Shown here in pieces: positions 8,345 through 16,517 of a stretch of DNA of 64,000 bases. How positions within the stretch are numbered: position 1 is the stretch's first letter; every line of letters starts with the position of its first letter. Under the pieces are notes generated by a model. The model ran no database searches. It was not told the DNA's origin and was given only the letters and a program-made list of their open reading frames with translations. Both the position numbers and the translations under genes were made by a program. The DNA comes from Actinomyces johnsonii (GTDB lineage: Bacteria > Actinomycetota > Actinomycetes > Actinomycetales > Actinomycetaceae): positions 124,001 through 188,000 of the forward strand of contig NZ_VICB01000003.1 in assembly GCF_006546835.1 (NCBI RefSeq), given 5' to 3'.

Positions 8345-9112
8345 GTGACTCAGCCGCCCCCCGCCACGGCCCACCCCGGTCTATTCATCTCCTTCGAAGG
8401 AGGCGACGGCGTCGGCAAGACGACGCAGATCCGCATCCTCGCCGACCTCCTGGCCGCTGCCGGCGTCGACCACATCCTCACCCGTGAGCCGGGCGGCACG
8501 GACCTCGGCCTCGAGATCCGGCGCCTCCTCCTTCACGGCGGGCACGTCGCCCCGCGCGCCGAGGCGCTCCTGTACGCCGCCGACCGCGCCCACCACATCG
8601 CCACCCGGGTGAGGCCCGCTCTCGAGCGCGGAGCCGTCGTCCTGGCCGACCGTTACCTCGACTCCTCGGTCGCCTACCAGGGGGCGGCCCGCGCACTGGG
8701 CCCCGACGAGGTCCGCAACCTGTCCCTATGGGCCACCGAGAGCCTCCTGCCGGACCTGACCATTCTGCTCGACGGCGACCCCGACCTGGCCGAGCGGCGC
8801 GCCAACGGCCGCGGCACCAAGGACCGCCTCGAGCAGGAGGGAGACGCCTTCCGCACCGCCCTGCGCCAGCAGTTCCTCACCCTGGCCGCAGCCGAGCCGG
8901 AGCGCTTCGTCGTCATCGACGCCGACCGTCCCGTCGACCAGGTGGCCGACGACGTCATCGAGGCCGCCGCCACGGCCGTGCGCCGCCACGGCGTGAGGCA
9001 CGAGCGCGGCGGCGCCCACCAGGGGGTCCTCGTCGGCCTGGAGGCCTTCGTCGAGGCCGCCGCCCGCCGCGGCGCCGGGCAGCCGGCGAACCGACCGGAG
9101 GCGCGGTCATGA
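8345..9112 (+). CDS. tmk: dTMP kinase
   Basis: Phosphorylates dTMP to dTDP for DNA synthesis. 255 residues from GTG 8345. P-loop EGGDGVGKTT (residues 18-27), the substrate-binding DRYLDSSVAYQG, and ILLDGDPDLAERRANGR in the LID region are present. The C-terminal 40 residues (from about HGVRHERGG) go beyond the usual kinase end. A TACGCT box at 8333-8338 sits 6 nt before the GTG, which supports this start and a leaderless message over the in-frame GTG at 8291. It overlaps holB by 4 nt, the standard actinobacterial pair. Confidence 0.95.
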   Translation: MTQPPPATAHPGLFISFEGGDGVGKTTQIRILADLLAAAGVDHILTREPGGTDLGLEIRRLLLHGGHVAPRAEALLYAADRAHHIATRVRPALERGAVVLADRYLDSSVAYQGAARALGPDEVRNLSLWATESLLPDLTILLDGDPDLAERRANGRGTKDRLEQEGDAFRTALRQQFLTLAAAEPERFVVIDADRPVDQVADDVIEAAATAVRRHGVRHERGGAHQGVLVGLEAFVEAAARRGAGQPANRPEARS

Positions 9113-10371
9113 GCGTGTGGGATGACATCGTCGGCCAGGAGAACGCGGTGGCCGCCTTCAACGCCGCGGCCCTGGCGGCCCGGGAGATGGCCGGGCAGCG
9201 TGAGGCGAGTATCCCCGGAACTGCCTCCGCACCCCCGGACAACGCGGTGAGCGGGGGAGCGGACTGCCCGGCGGGGTTCGCGATGAGCCACGCCTGGCTC
9301 GTGACCGGCCCACCCGGATCGGGCCGCTCGAATGCTGCCCGCGCCTTCGCAGCCGCCCTGCAGTGCACCGGCCCCGTGCCCGGCTGCGGACAGTGCAAGC
9401 CCTGCCGCGACGTCATGGCCGGCTCCCACCCCGATGTCGTGCGCCTGACCACCGAGAAGCTCATCATCACGATGGACGAGGTCAAGACCCTCATCGGTGA
9501 GGCCCAGCGCCGACCCTGGACCGGTCGCTGGCGCGTCATCCTCGTCGAGGACGCCGATCGCATGGCCGAGCGCACTACCAACGTCCTGCTCAAATCCATC
9601 GAGGAGCCGCCGCCCCAGACCGTCTGGCTGCTGTGCACCCCCAGCGCCGACGACGTCCTGCCCACCATCCGCTCGCGCTGCCGCCCGGTGACGCTGCGGA
9701 TTCCGCCGGCCGATGCCGTCGCCGAGCTTCTCGTGCGCCGCGATGGCGCGGACCCCGAGCTGGCCGCTCGAGCGGCTCGGGCCAGCCAGTCGCACATCGG
9801 GCTCGCTCGGCACCTGGCCACCGACGCCGACGCCTGGGAGCGGCGCCGACGTCTCCTGCTCGCCCCGGTCTCGCTGCGCAGCGTTGGCGACGCCGTCCTG
9901 GCCGCCGCCTCCCTGGTGGAGGCCGCCGAGTCCGAGGCCAAGGAGGCCACCGCCGAGCGCGACGCCCGCGAGAAGGCTGAGCTGACCCGCGCACTCGGTC
10001 TGGAGAGCGATGGGAAGATCCCCGCTGCCCTGCGCGCCCAGATCCGCCAGCTCGAGGAGGACCAGAAGCGCCGCGCCAAGCGCGCCCGCACCGACGTCCT
10101 GGACCGGGCCATGATCGACCTGCTGTCCTTTTACCGCGACGTGCTTACCACCCAGATGGGCAGCGGCGTCGAGCGCGTCAACCTCGACCTGGCCGAGGCC
10201 GTCGACCAGGCCGCCCGCACGACGAGCCCCGAGCAGTCCCTGGCCCGTATCAGTGCCATTGAGGAGTGCCGTGGCCGCCTGCGCTCCAACGCCGCCCCTC
10301 TGCTGGCCGTCGAGGCCCTCATGGTCCAGCTGCGGCCCCAGGCCGCGTCGACGCCAAGGCAGTCGCCATGA
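9109..10371 (+). CDS. holB: DNA polymerase III subunit delta'
   Basis: Clamp-loader subunit of the replicative polymerase. 420 residues from ATG 9109 (ATGA overlap with tmk). It begins VWDDIVGQENAV. The P-loop region is degenerate (GPPGSGRSNAA), as expected for delta'. Zinc-binding cysteines lie in CTGPVPGCGQCKPC, and VEDADRMAERTTNVLLKSIEEPP and IRSRCR are typical. The C-terminal part has a charged helical stretch (EAAESEAKEATAERD; about residues 275-320), common in actinobacterial versions. Confidence 0.95.
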   Translation: MSVWDDIVGQENAVAAFNAAALAAREMAGQREASIPGTASAPPDNAVSGGADCPAGFAMSHAWLVTGPPGSGRSNAARAFAAALQCTGPVPGCGQCKPCRDVMAGSHPDVVRLTTEKLIITMDEVKTLIGEAQRRPWTGRWRVILVEDADRMAERTTNVLLKSIEEPPPQTVWLLCTPSADDVLPTIRSRCRPVTLRIPPADAVAELLVRRDGADPELAARAARASQSHIGLARHLATDADAWERRRRLLLAPVSLRSVGDAVLAAASLVEAAESEAKEATAERDAREKAELTRALGLESDGKIPAALRAQIRQLEEDQKRRAKRARTDVLDRAMIDLLSFYRDVLTTQMGSGVERVNLDLAEAVDQAARTTSPEQSLARISAIEECRGRLRSNAAPLLAVEALMVQLRPQAASTPRQSP

Positions 10372-10390
10372 GATGTGAAAGGGGCGTTGT

Positions 10391-10975
10391 ATGACGGCAA
10401 CGCACTTCGGGGACGGCAATCCTGCCACCCCGCGGTTTCAGCCGATCGTCCGCCGGTCGAGCCCGCAGGAGCAGGTCATCGCCTGGGGGCTCATTGTCTT
10501 CGGCTTCCTGGGGCTGGTCATCGGGTTGGCGATCATGAGGTACGGGCTCTACCGGGAGGTGTTCATCTGCGCGATTGCGTCGGCACTCTGCTTCCTCATG
10601 GGGTACCTGACTCTGCGGCCGCGGACGGTCTTCGACCGCTCCGGCATCCACAGTCGGACGGCGCTGCGTTCCTACGACATCGCCTGGCCCGACTCCCGAA
10701 GCGACTTCGTCGTCGGCCGGTACGCCCACTCTATTCGCCGCCATGTCAGCAGCGGGGCTCCCAGTGTCTACGCGAAGGTGCGCAGCAACGGCGACGTGGT
10801 GGAACTGGGAGGGATGATCACCCGGGCGGCCACCGAGGCCAGGGCGCACCAGCTCATGGAAGTCGAGCTCGATCGGATATGGATCTGGGCCGCGTCCTGG
10901 GGCCTGGTAAGTCCTGACAACCCCGAGGGCAATAGGCTCGGCGAGGGAGAGGACAACGGCCCGTCTCATCCCTGA
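10391..10975 (+). CDS. membrane protein with PH-like domain, unknown function
   Basis: 194 residues, start preceded by GAAAGGGGCG. Two adjacent membrane helices (about 29-50 and 55-75; VIAWGLIVFGFLGLVIGL, EVFICAIASALCFLMGYL) are followed by a segment (TVFDRSGIHSRTALRSYDIAWPDSR) typical of small bacterial PH-like membrane proteins, then a soluble C-terminus. It starts 20 nt after holB and could be cotranscribed. No specific function can be given. Confidence 0.7.
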   Translation: MTATHFGDGNPATPRFQPIVRRSSPQEQVIAWGLIVFGFLGLVIGLAIMRYGLYREVFICAIASALCFLMGYLTLRPRTVFDRSGIHSRTALRSYDIAWPDSRSDFVVGRYAHSIRRHVSSGAPSVYAKVRSNGDVVELGGMITRAATEARAHQLMEVELDRIWIWAASWGLVSPDNPEGNRLGEGEDNGPSHP

Positions 10976-11017
10976 GGCGGATCGTGCACCTGTCGGTTGG
11001 TTCATATGATGCCGCCT

Positions 11018-12775
11018 ATGGAAATGAGAATAAGACAGCGGAATCGTCGAAATGATGTCAATTCTGCGGTGATGAACAGGACCGGGCGAGCCGAAGGCGC
11101 TCGGGGTGCCGGGCGTCGTCGACTGGCTGCTGGGGTGCTGGCTGCTGTGTCCGGTGTGTGTTTGGGGGTGGGGGCCGGTGCGGTTCCTGCTGTCGCGGTG
11201 CCGGCGGCTCCGGCTGTGGCTGTGAAGGCTGCGGTTCCCAAGGGGTTGGAGTCTTTCTACGGTCAGACGGTGGAGTGGTACGACTGCGGTGCCACCGGTG
11301 GGATGGAGAAGTCTGCGGAGGCGACGGCCTTCAAGTGCGCCAAGGTGAAGGTGCCGTTGGATTACTCCCAGCCCGATGGTCAGACCATTGAGATTGCCAT
11401 GAAGAAGCATGTGGCCACCGGTTCGATCCATCGGGGCAGCCTGTTCATCAACCCGGGCGGCCCGGGTGGGTCCGGGGTCCAGTACGTCGAGGCCGCTGCG
11501 GAGACGAGCTTCGCCGGTGTGCAGGGCTCCTACGACATCATCGGTTTCGACCCCCGCGGCGTCGGATCCTCGACCCTCATTACCTGCGCCGCTGCGAACG
11601 ACGCGGCTGCGGCTCCGGCTGCCGGGGTTGGGGCGCCACAGGCCGACACTCCTCCGTCGCCGGTGGATGGCGGAGCGAATAACGATTACAAGGAGAAGTC
11701 TCCCGAGGTGGACGCAGCAGCATCGGGTACCAGCTTTGAAGATGCGGCCCCTCGCATTGCTGACGAGTATAAGCAGGCAGAGGCCCAGTGCGCCGCCAAC
11801 ACCAAACCGGCCGGGCTCCTCGATCACGTGGACACCGTATCGGCGGTCCGTGACCTCGATATTCTGCGGGCCCTGTCCGGCAATGAGAAGCTCGACTACG
11901 CCGGTTTCTCCTACGGCACCTACCTGGGCGCCCACTACGCCGAGCTCTTCCCGTCCAACACCGGCCGCATGGTCCTCGACGGCGCCATGGACCCCAGCCT
12001 CACGCTCTATGAGAGCAGCCGTGGACAAGCCATAGGCTTTGAGCATTCACTGCGAACCTACGTCGAGTGGTGCCAGGGCGCTGCAGACTGCCCGCTATCG
12101 GGCGGGACTGATGCCGGGGTTCAACAGATCTCCGACCTCTTCTCCTCCGCCGACCAGTCACCCCTGCCGACCTCCGACCCGAACCGCTCGGTGACCGGAA
12201 CCGACATCAAAGGCGTCGTCATCCAGTACATGTACTTCTCGGAACAGGATTGGCCCGTCCTAAACCAGGCCCTCACCCAGGCCATCGTGCACCATGACGG
12301 CTCGATGATCCGGTCAATACTCGATCGGATCCAGTCAGCGGGCTCGAACAGCACTCTCACGCGTCTTGCCATCAACTGTCTGGACTACCGGGTCGAGGGC
12401 GATATGACCTCCTGGGCGGCACGAGACCAGGAGATGGAACAGGTGGCTCCACACTTCGGGCAGATGGCGGTCATCTCTGACCTGGCCTGCCAGTCGTGGG
12501 GCCACACCGGTACCCAGCCCCCCAAAGCACTCCATGCCAAGGGTGCTGCACCGATCCTCGTCATCGGGACGACTGGAGACCCCGCCACCCCCTACGAGTG
12601 GGCCAAGGCCCTTGCAGGCCAGCTGGAATCGGGCCAGCTCCTCACCTGGGAGGGCAACGGGCACACGGCCTACGCCAATGCCGGTCACGGACCCTGCATC
12701 ACCAAGGCGGTCGACACCTACCTGCTCACCGGCACCATGCCCAAGAAGGACCTGACCTGCCGCGGCAAGGAATGA
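11018..12775 (+). CDS. secreted TAP-like alpha/beta hydrolase, copy 1
   Basis: A 585-residue predicted exported hydrolase of the tripeptidyl-aminopeptidase type (MEROPS S33-like). The signal peptide runs through RRLAAGVLAAVSG and AVPAVAVPA. The core has an oxyanion-region INPGGPGGSG, DIIGFDPRGVG, nucleophile Ser298 in GFSYGTYLG, an Asp in GTTGDPATPYEWA and His in GNGHTAYA near the end. Conserved Cys in EWYDCG and FKCAKV probably form a disulfide. Between DPRGVG and the nucleophile is a long Ala/Pro/Asp-rich insert (about residues 192-245) that differs among the copies. I chose ATG 11018 because TATGAT at 11005-11010 lies 7 nt upstream (leaderless), as in copies 2 and 3; TTG 10997 is an alternative. 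Confidence 0.9.
   Translation: MEMRIRQRNRRNDVNSAVMNRTGRAEGARGAGRRRLAAGVLAAVSGVCLGVGAGAVPAVAVPAAPAVAVKAAVPKGLESFYGQTVEWYDCGATGGMEKSAEATAFKCAKVKVPLDYSQPDGQTIEIAMKKHVATGSIHRGSLFINPGGPGGSGVQYVEAAAETSFAGVQGSYDIIGFDPRGVGSSTLITCAAANDAAAAPAAGVGAPQADTPPSPVDGGANNDYKEKSPEVDAAASGTSFEDAAPRIADEYKQAEAQCAANTKPAGLLDHVDTVSAVRDLDILRALSGNEKLDYAGFSYGTYLGAHYAELFPSNTGRMVLDGAMDPSLTLYESSRGQAIGFEHSLRTYVEWCQGAADCPLSGGTDAGVQQISDLFSSADQSPLPTSDPNRSVTGTDIKGVVIQYMYFSEQDWPVLNQALTQAIVHHDGSMIRSILDRIQSAGSNSTLTRLAINCLDYRVEGDMTSWAARDQEMEQVAPHFGQMAVISDLACQSWGHTGTQPPKALHAKGAAPILVIGTTGDPATPYEWAKALAGQLESGQLLTWEGNGHTAYANAGHGPCITKAVDTYLLTGTMPKKDLTCRGKE
11110..11575 (+). repeat. near-identical 5' block shared by three hydrolase genes
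   Basis: The block from the signal peptide through DPRGVG recurs with few changes at about 13065-13530 and, up to INPGGPG, at about 14768-15125. Its codons (many GCT, GGT, GTG, TTG) look unlike the C-ending codons of the rest of these genes. This indicates recent duplication kept uniform by recombination. Confidence 0.85.
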
Positions 12776-12784
12776 ATCGATGAG

Positions 12785-12819
12785 GAGTCAGTAACTCTTC
12801 AGTGACTCTTTACTGACTC
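12785..12819. terminator. inverted repeat after hydrolase copy 1
   Basis: GAGTCAGTAA (12785-12794) pairs with TTACTGACTC (12810-12819) around a 15-nt loop, 10 nt after the stop of copy 1. It could be a terminator or a regulator site. Confidence 0.45.
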
Positions 12820-12852
12820 GTCGCCGATCGCCTGTTATGTGACACCACCGAT

Positions 12853-12898
12853 CATCGTGGTTGGGGACATCCGAGCTCGGATGTCCCCAACCACGATG
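12853..12898. terminator. 46-nt perfect palindrome
   Basis: A perfect palindrome centred at 12875/12876 (GAGCTC centre; arms include GTGGTTGGGGACATCC). It lies between hydrolase copies 1 and 2 with no T-run, so it may act in both directions or on DNA rather than as a standard terminator. Confidence 0.55.
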
Positions 12899-12972
12899 GC
12901 GCTCAAGGGCCGGTAACGGTCTGTGAGACGCCAACCTTCCGGAGGATACTACTTGTCGGTAAAATAACTCAC

Positions 12973-14631
12973 ATGAAAATACGGTCGAAGCGTCATGCGG
13001 GAAAAGGGAGAAGTACACCGGCGATCGTCTTGAGAGGATGTCGGCGAAGATCTGTCGCGACGTTGCGTCGTCGACTGGCTGCTGGGGTGCTGGCTGCTGT
13101 GTCCGGTGTGTGTTTGGGGGTGGGGGCCGGTGCGGTTCCTGCTGTCGCGGTGCCGGCGGCTCCGGCTGTGGTTGTGAAGGCTGCGGTTCCCAAGGGGTTG
13201 GAGTCTTTCTACGGTCAGACGGTGGAGTGGTACGACTGCGGTGCCACCGGTGGGATGGAGAAGTCTGCGGAGGCGACGGCCTTCAAGTGCGCCAAGGTGA
13301 AGGTGCCGTTGGATTACTCTCAGCCCGATGGTCAGACCATTGAGATCGCCATGAAGAAGCATGTGGCCACCGGTTCGATCCATCGGGGCAGCCTGTTCAT
13401 CAACCCAGGTGGCCCGGGTGGGTCCGGGGTCCAGTACGTCGAGGCCGCTGCGGAGACGAGCTTCGCCGGTGTGCAGGGCTCCTACGACATCATCGGCTTC
13501 GACCCCCGCGGCGTCGGATCCTCCACCCCGATCACTTGCGCCACGGCCAATGGCGCAGATCCTGCTGGTGGCGCCGACCAGGCGCCGAGTGATGCCGCAT
13601 TCGAGGAGCTGGCGCCCCAGATCACGACGAGCTTCAGCCAGATGGAGGCGGATTGCGCCGCCAACACCAAGCCGGCTGGGCTCCTGGACCACGTGGACAC
13701 GATCTCGGTGGCCCGGGATCTCGACGTTCTGCGGGCCCTGTCCGGCAACGAGAAACTCGACTACCTAGGTATCTCCTACGGCACCTACCTGGGCGCCCAC
13801 TACGCCGAGCTCTTCCCGTCCAACACCGGCCGCATGGTCCTCGATGGCGCCCTCGATCCCAGCATTTCCCTGTATGAACGGCAAGCAGGGGCGACCAAGG
13901 GGCTGGAACGCGCACTGCAAACCTATGTCGGCTGGTGTCAGGCGGGTCAGGGGTGCCCGCTGACCGGTGGTACCGAGGCCGGGTCGCAGCAGGTCAGGGA
14001 TCTCATTGCTTCCGCCAATCAGTCGCCCCTGCCGTCCTCCGAGCCGAACCGCCCGGTGACTGGAACCGAGATCCGAGCCGCGGTCATGTACAGCCTGTAC
14101 GGCGACGAACAGACCTGGGGCAGCCTCACCTCGTCCTTGGATGAGGCCATCAACCGGCACAGCGGTTCACTCTTCCGACAGATAACGGAGCAGACCGTGG
14201 CCGACGTCGTCAACACCGCCGCCGTCCGCCAGGCCATCACCTGTCTGGACTACCCGGTCGACGGCGACATGGCCATTTGGTCGGCGCGGCATCAGGAGAT
14301 CAAACATGATGCCCCCACTTTCGGTGGGATGACGGCGATTGTTGATCTTGGCTGCCAGGCATGGGGGCACAACGGGACCCGTGAACCCGCGCCCATCCAC
14401 GCCAAGGGGGCGGCACCCATCCTGGTGGTGGGCTCCACCGGCGACCCGGCGACGCCATATGAATGGGCCAGATCCCTGGCCGATCAGCTCGATACCGGTC
14501 GACTGCTCACCCGGGAGGGCAACGGGCATGTTGCTTACGGTCGCGCGGCCGCGTGCACACAACTAGTGGATACCTACCTGCTCACCGGCGAGCTTCCATC
14601 GCCGGGACGGGTCTGTCGGGATGAGACGTAG
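12973..14631 (+). CDS. secreted TAP-like alpha/beta hydrolase, copy 2
   Basis: 552 residues. Signal peptide and N-terminal third nearly identical to copy 1; nucleophile Ser268 is in GISYGTYLG, the Asp in GSTGDPATPYEWA and His in GNGHVAYG. The insert before the nucleophile is short (NGADPAGGADQAPSDAAF). The C-terminal third differs from copy 1, so substrate choice may differ. TAAAAT at 12960-12965 stands 7 nt before the ATG, again a leaderless arrangement. Predicted role: release of peptides from protein N-termini outside the cell (family inference). Confidence 0.9.
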   Translation: MKIRSKRHAGKGRSTPAIVLRGCRRRSVATLRRRLAAGVLAAVSGVCLGVGAGAVPAVAVPAAPAVVVKAAVPKGLESFYGQTVEWYDCGATGGMEKSAEATAFKCAKVKVPLDYSQPDGQTIEIAMKKHVATGSIHRGSLFINPGGPGGSGVQYVEAAAETSFAGVQGSYDIIGFDPRGVGSSTPITCATANGADPAGGADQAPSDAAFEELAPQITTSFSQMEADCAANTKPAGLLDHVDTISVARDLDVLRALSGNEKLDYLGISYGTYLGAHYAELFPSNTGRMVLDGALDPSISLYERQAGATKGLERALQTYVGWCQAGQGCPLTGGTEAGSQQVRDLIASANQSPLPSSEPNRPVTGTEIRAAVMYSLYGDEQTWGSLTSSLDEAINRHSGSLFRQITEQTVADVVNTAAVRQAITCLDYPVDGDMAIWSARHQEIKHDAPTFGGMTAIVDLGCQAWGHNGTREPAPIHAKGAAPILVVGSTGDPATPYEWARSLADQLDTGRLLTREGNGHVAYGRAAACTQLVDTYLLTGELPSPGRVCRDET

Positions 14632-14720
14632 CCGATCCGCGGGCCGGTACGACCGGGGGCTTCTTCGGCGGCAGTAACAAACTGCGCCCACGCGGTGTTG
14701 TCATTTTGTAATATACGATT

Positions 14721-16445
14721 ATGAAAATATATGTGAAACACCGTCGTGCCCAGAACCGCATCATGCCCGGGCGTCGTCGACTGGCTGCTGGGGTGCTGGC
14801 TGCTGTGTCCGGTGTGTGTTTGGGGGTGGGGGCCGGTGCGGTTCCTGCTGTCGCAGTGCCGGCGGCTCCGGCTGTGGCTGTGAAGGCTGCGGTTCCCAAG
14901 GGGTTGGAGTCTTTCTACGGTCAGACGGTGGAGTGGTACGACTGCGGTGCCACCGGTGGGATGGAGAAGTCTGCGGAGGCGACGGCTTTCAAGTGCGCCA
15001 AGGTGAAGGTGCCGTTGGATTACTCTCAGCCCGATGGTCAGACCATTGAGATCGCCATGAAGAAGCACGTGGCTACCGGTTCGATCCATCGGGGCAGCCT
15101 GTTCATCAACCCAGGCGGCCCGGGCGAATCCGGGGTGGGGCTGGCGGAGAACAGCGAGAGGCAGTTCTCCCCGGCTCTCAACCAGGCCTACGACATCATC
15201 GGCTTCGACCCCCGCGGCGTCGGATCCTCCACCCCGATCACCTGCGACGTCGTCGGCGGAGCACTGCCCGGCGAAGCCGCTCAGGGGGCGATGGGAGTCG
15301 ACGATCCGCTCCCCGGCTCCATCGCAGCCGACGCCGCCGGTGCCGATCCCACCCCCTTCCATGACGCCCAGGACCCCGCCGCCGACGGCGCGGCCGTGGG
15401 CAACATCAGCTTCCAGACACTGGTCGACGAGATCACCAAGGACTTCAAGCAGGAAGAGGCCCAGTGCGCCGCCAGCACCAAACCGGCCGGGCTCCTGGAC
15501 CATGTGGACACGATCTCGGTGGCCCGCGACCTCGATGTTCTGCGGGCCCTGTCCGGTAACGAGAAACTCGACTACGCCGGTTTCTCCTACGGCACCTATC
15601 TGGGCGCCCACTACGCCGAGCTCTTCCCGTCCAACACCGGCCGCATGGTCCTCGACGGCGCCGTCGATCCCAGCCTCTCCCTGGGAGATCGAGGCTCCGG
15701 CCAGGCCAAGGGCTTCGAGAGATCGCTGCGCACCTACGTTGAGCAGTGCCAGGCCGGCCAGGCGGGCCAGAACTGCCCGCTCACCGGTGACACCGACTCC
15801 GGGGTCCAGCAGATCCGCGACCTCATCACCGCGGCCGACCAGACGCCGCTGAAGACCTCCGACCCGAACGCCACCGTGGACGGCAGCAAGATCCGCGTCG
15901 TCGTCCGTCGCCTCATGTACTCCTCGGAGTACTGGAGCTTCCTGACCTACGCGCTCGACCAGGCCATCACCCAACAGGACGGTTCCTACTTCCAGACGCT
16001 CTACGGGCCGGCGACGACCGGTACCAGTGCACCGATGTTCTACGCCGTCAACTGCCTCGACATCCCCGTCCAGGGCAACATGGCCAGTTGGGAGAAGGAG
16101 TACCGCCAGAACATCCAGGACTCCCCGACCTTCGGGGCCTCCTTGAGCAACCAGGATGTGCGCTGCCAGGCCTGGGGACATAACGGGACCCGCAAGCCCG
16201 CACCCATCCACGCCAAGGGGGCAGCACCCATCCTGGTGGTGGGCACCACCGGCGATCCGGCGACCCCCTACGCCTGGTCTCAGGCCATGGCCCAGCAGCT
16301 CGAGAGCGGCCGGCTCCTCACCTGGGAGGGCAACGGTCACACCGCCTACGGACGATCCGGTGCCTGTATCCAGCGTGCGGTCGATGGTTACCTCATCAAC
16401 GGGACGATGCCCGAACCGGGTACGACCTGCAAAGGCGACGAGTGA
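14721..16445 (+). CDS. secreted TAP-like alpha/beta hydrolase, copy 3
   Basis: 574 residues. It has the same signal peptide and first 130 residues as copies 1 and 2, then diverges at INPGGPGESGVGLAENS. The nucleophile is Ser289 (GFSYGTYLG); the Asp is in GTTGDPATPYAWS and His in GNGHTAYG. It has the longest variable insert (about residues 182-232, rich in Ala, Asp and Pro). TAATAT at 14709-14714 lies 6 nt before the ATG (leaderless). Middle and C-terminal codons are ordinary high-GC, in contrast to the 5' block. Confidence 0.9.
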   Translation: MKIYVKHRRAQNRIMPGRRRLAAGVLAAVSGVCLGVGAGAVPAVAVPAAPAVAVKAAVPKGLESFYGQTVEWYDCGATGGMEKSAEATAFKCAKVKVPLDYSQPDGQTIEIAMKKHVATGSIHRGSLFINPGGPGESGVGLAENSERQFSPALNQAYDIIGFDPRGVGSSTPITCDVVGGALPGEAAQGAMGVDDPLPGSIAADAAGADPTPFHDAQDPAADGAAVGNISFQTLVDEITKDFKQEEAQCAASTKPAGLLDHVDTISVARDLDVLRALSGNEKLDYAGFSYGTYLGAHYAELFPSNTGRMVLDGAVDPSLSLGDRGSGQAKGFERSLRTYVEQCQAGQAGQNCPLTGDTDSGVQQIRDLITAADQTPLKTSDPNATVDGSKIRVVVRRLMYSSEYWSFLTYALDQAITQQDGSYFQTLYGPATTGTSAPMFYAVNCLDIPVQGNMASWEKEYRQNIQDSPTFGASLSNQDVRCQAWGHNGTRKPAPIHAKGAAPILVVGTTGDPATPYAWSQAMAQQLESGRLLTWEGNGHTAYGRSGACIQRAVDGYLINGTMPEPGTTCKGDE

Positions 16446-16517
16446 TGCCGGCCCTCACGGTGTTGGGGCGATGTGATGGGGACTTCTGCCCATTCCGTCT
16501 CAAGGAGGAGGAGTCCG

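Noticed and set aside
8674-10428. Long open frame antisense to tmk/holB
   Set aside because: It is a high-GC shadow frame: composition lacks protein-like patterning, and both sense genes are clear.
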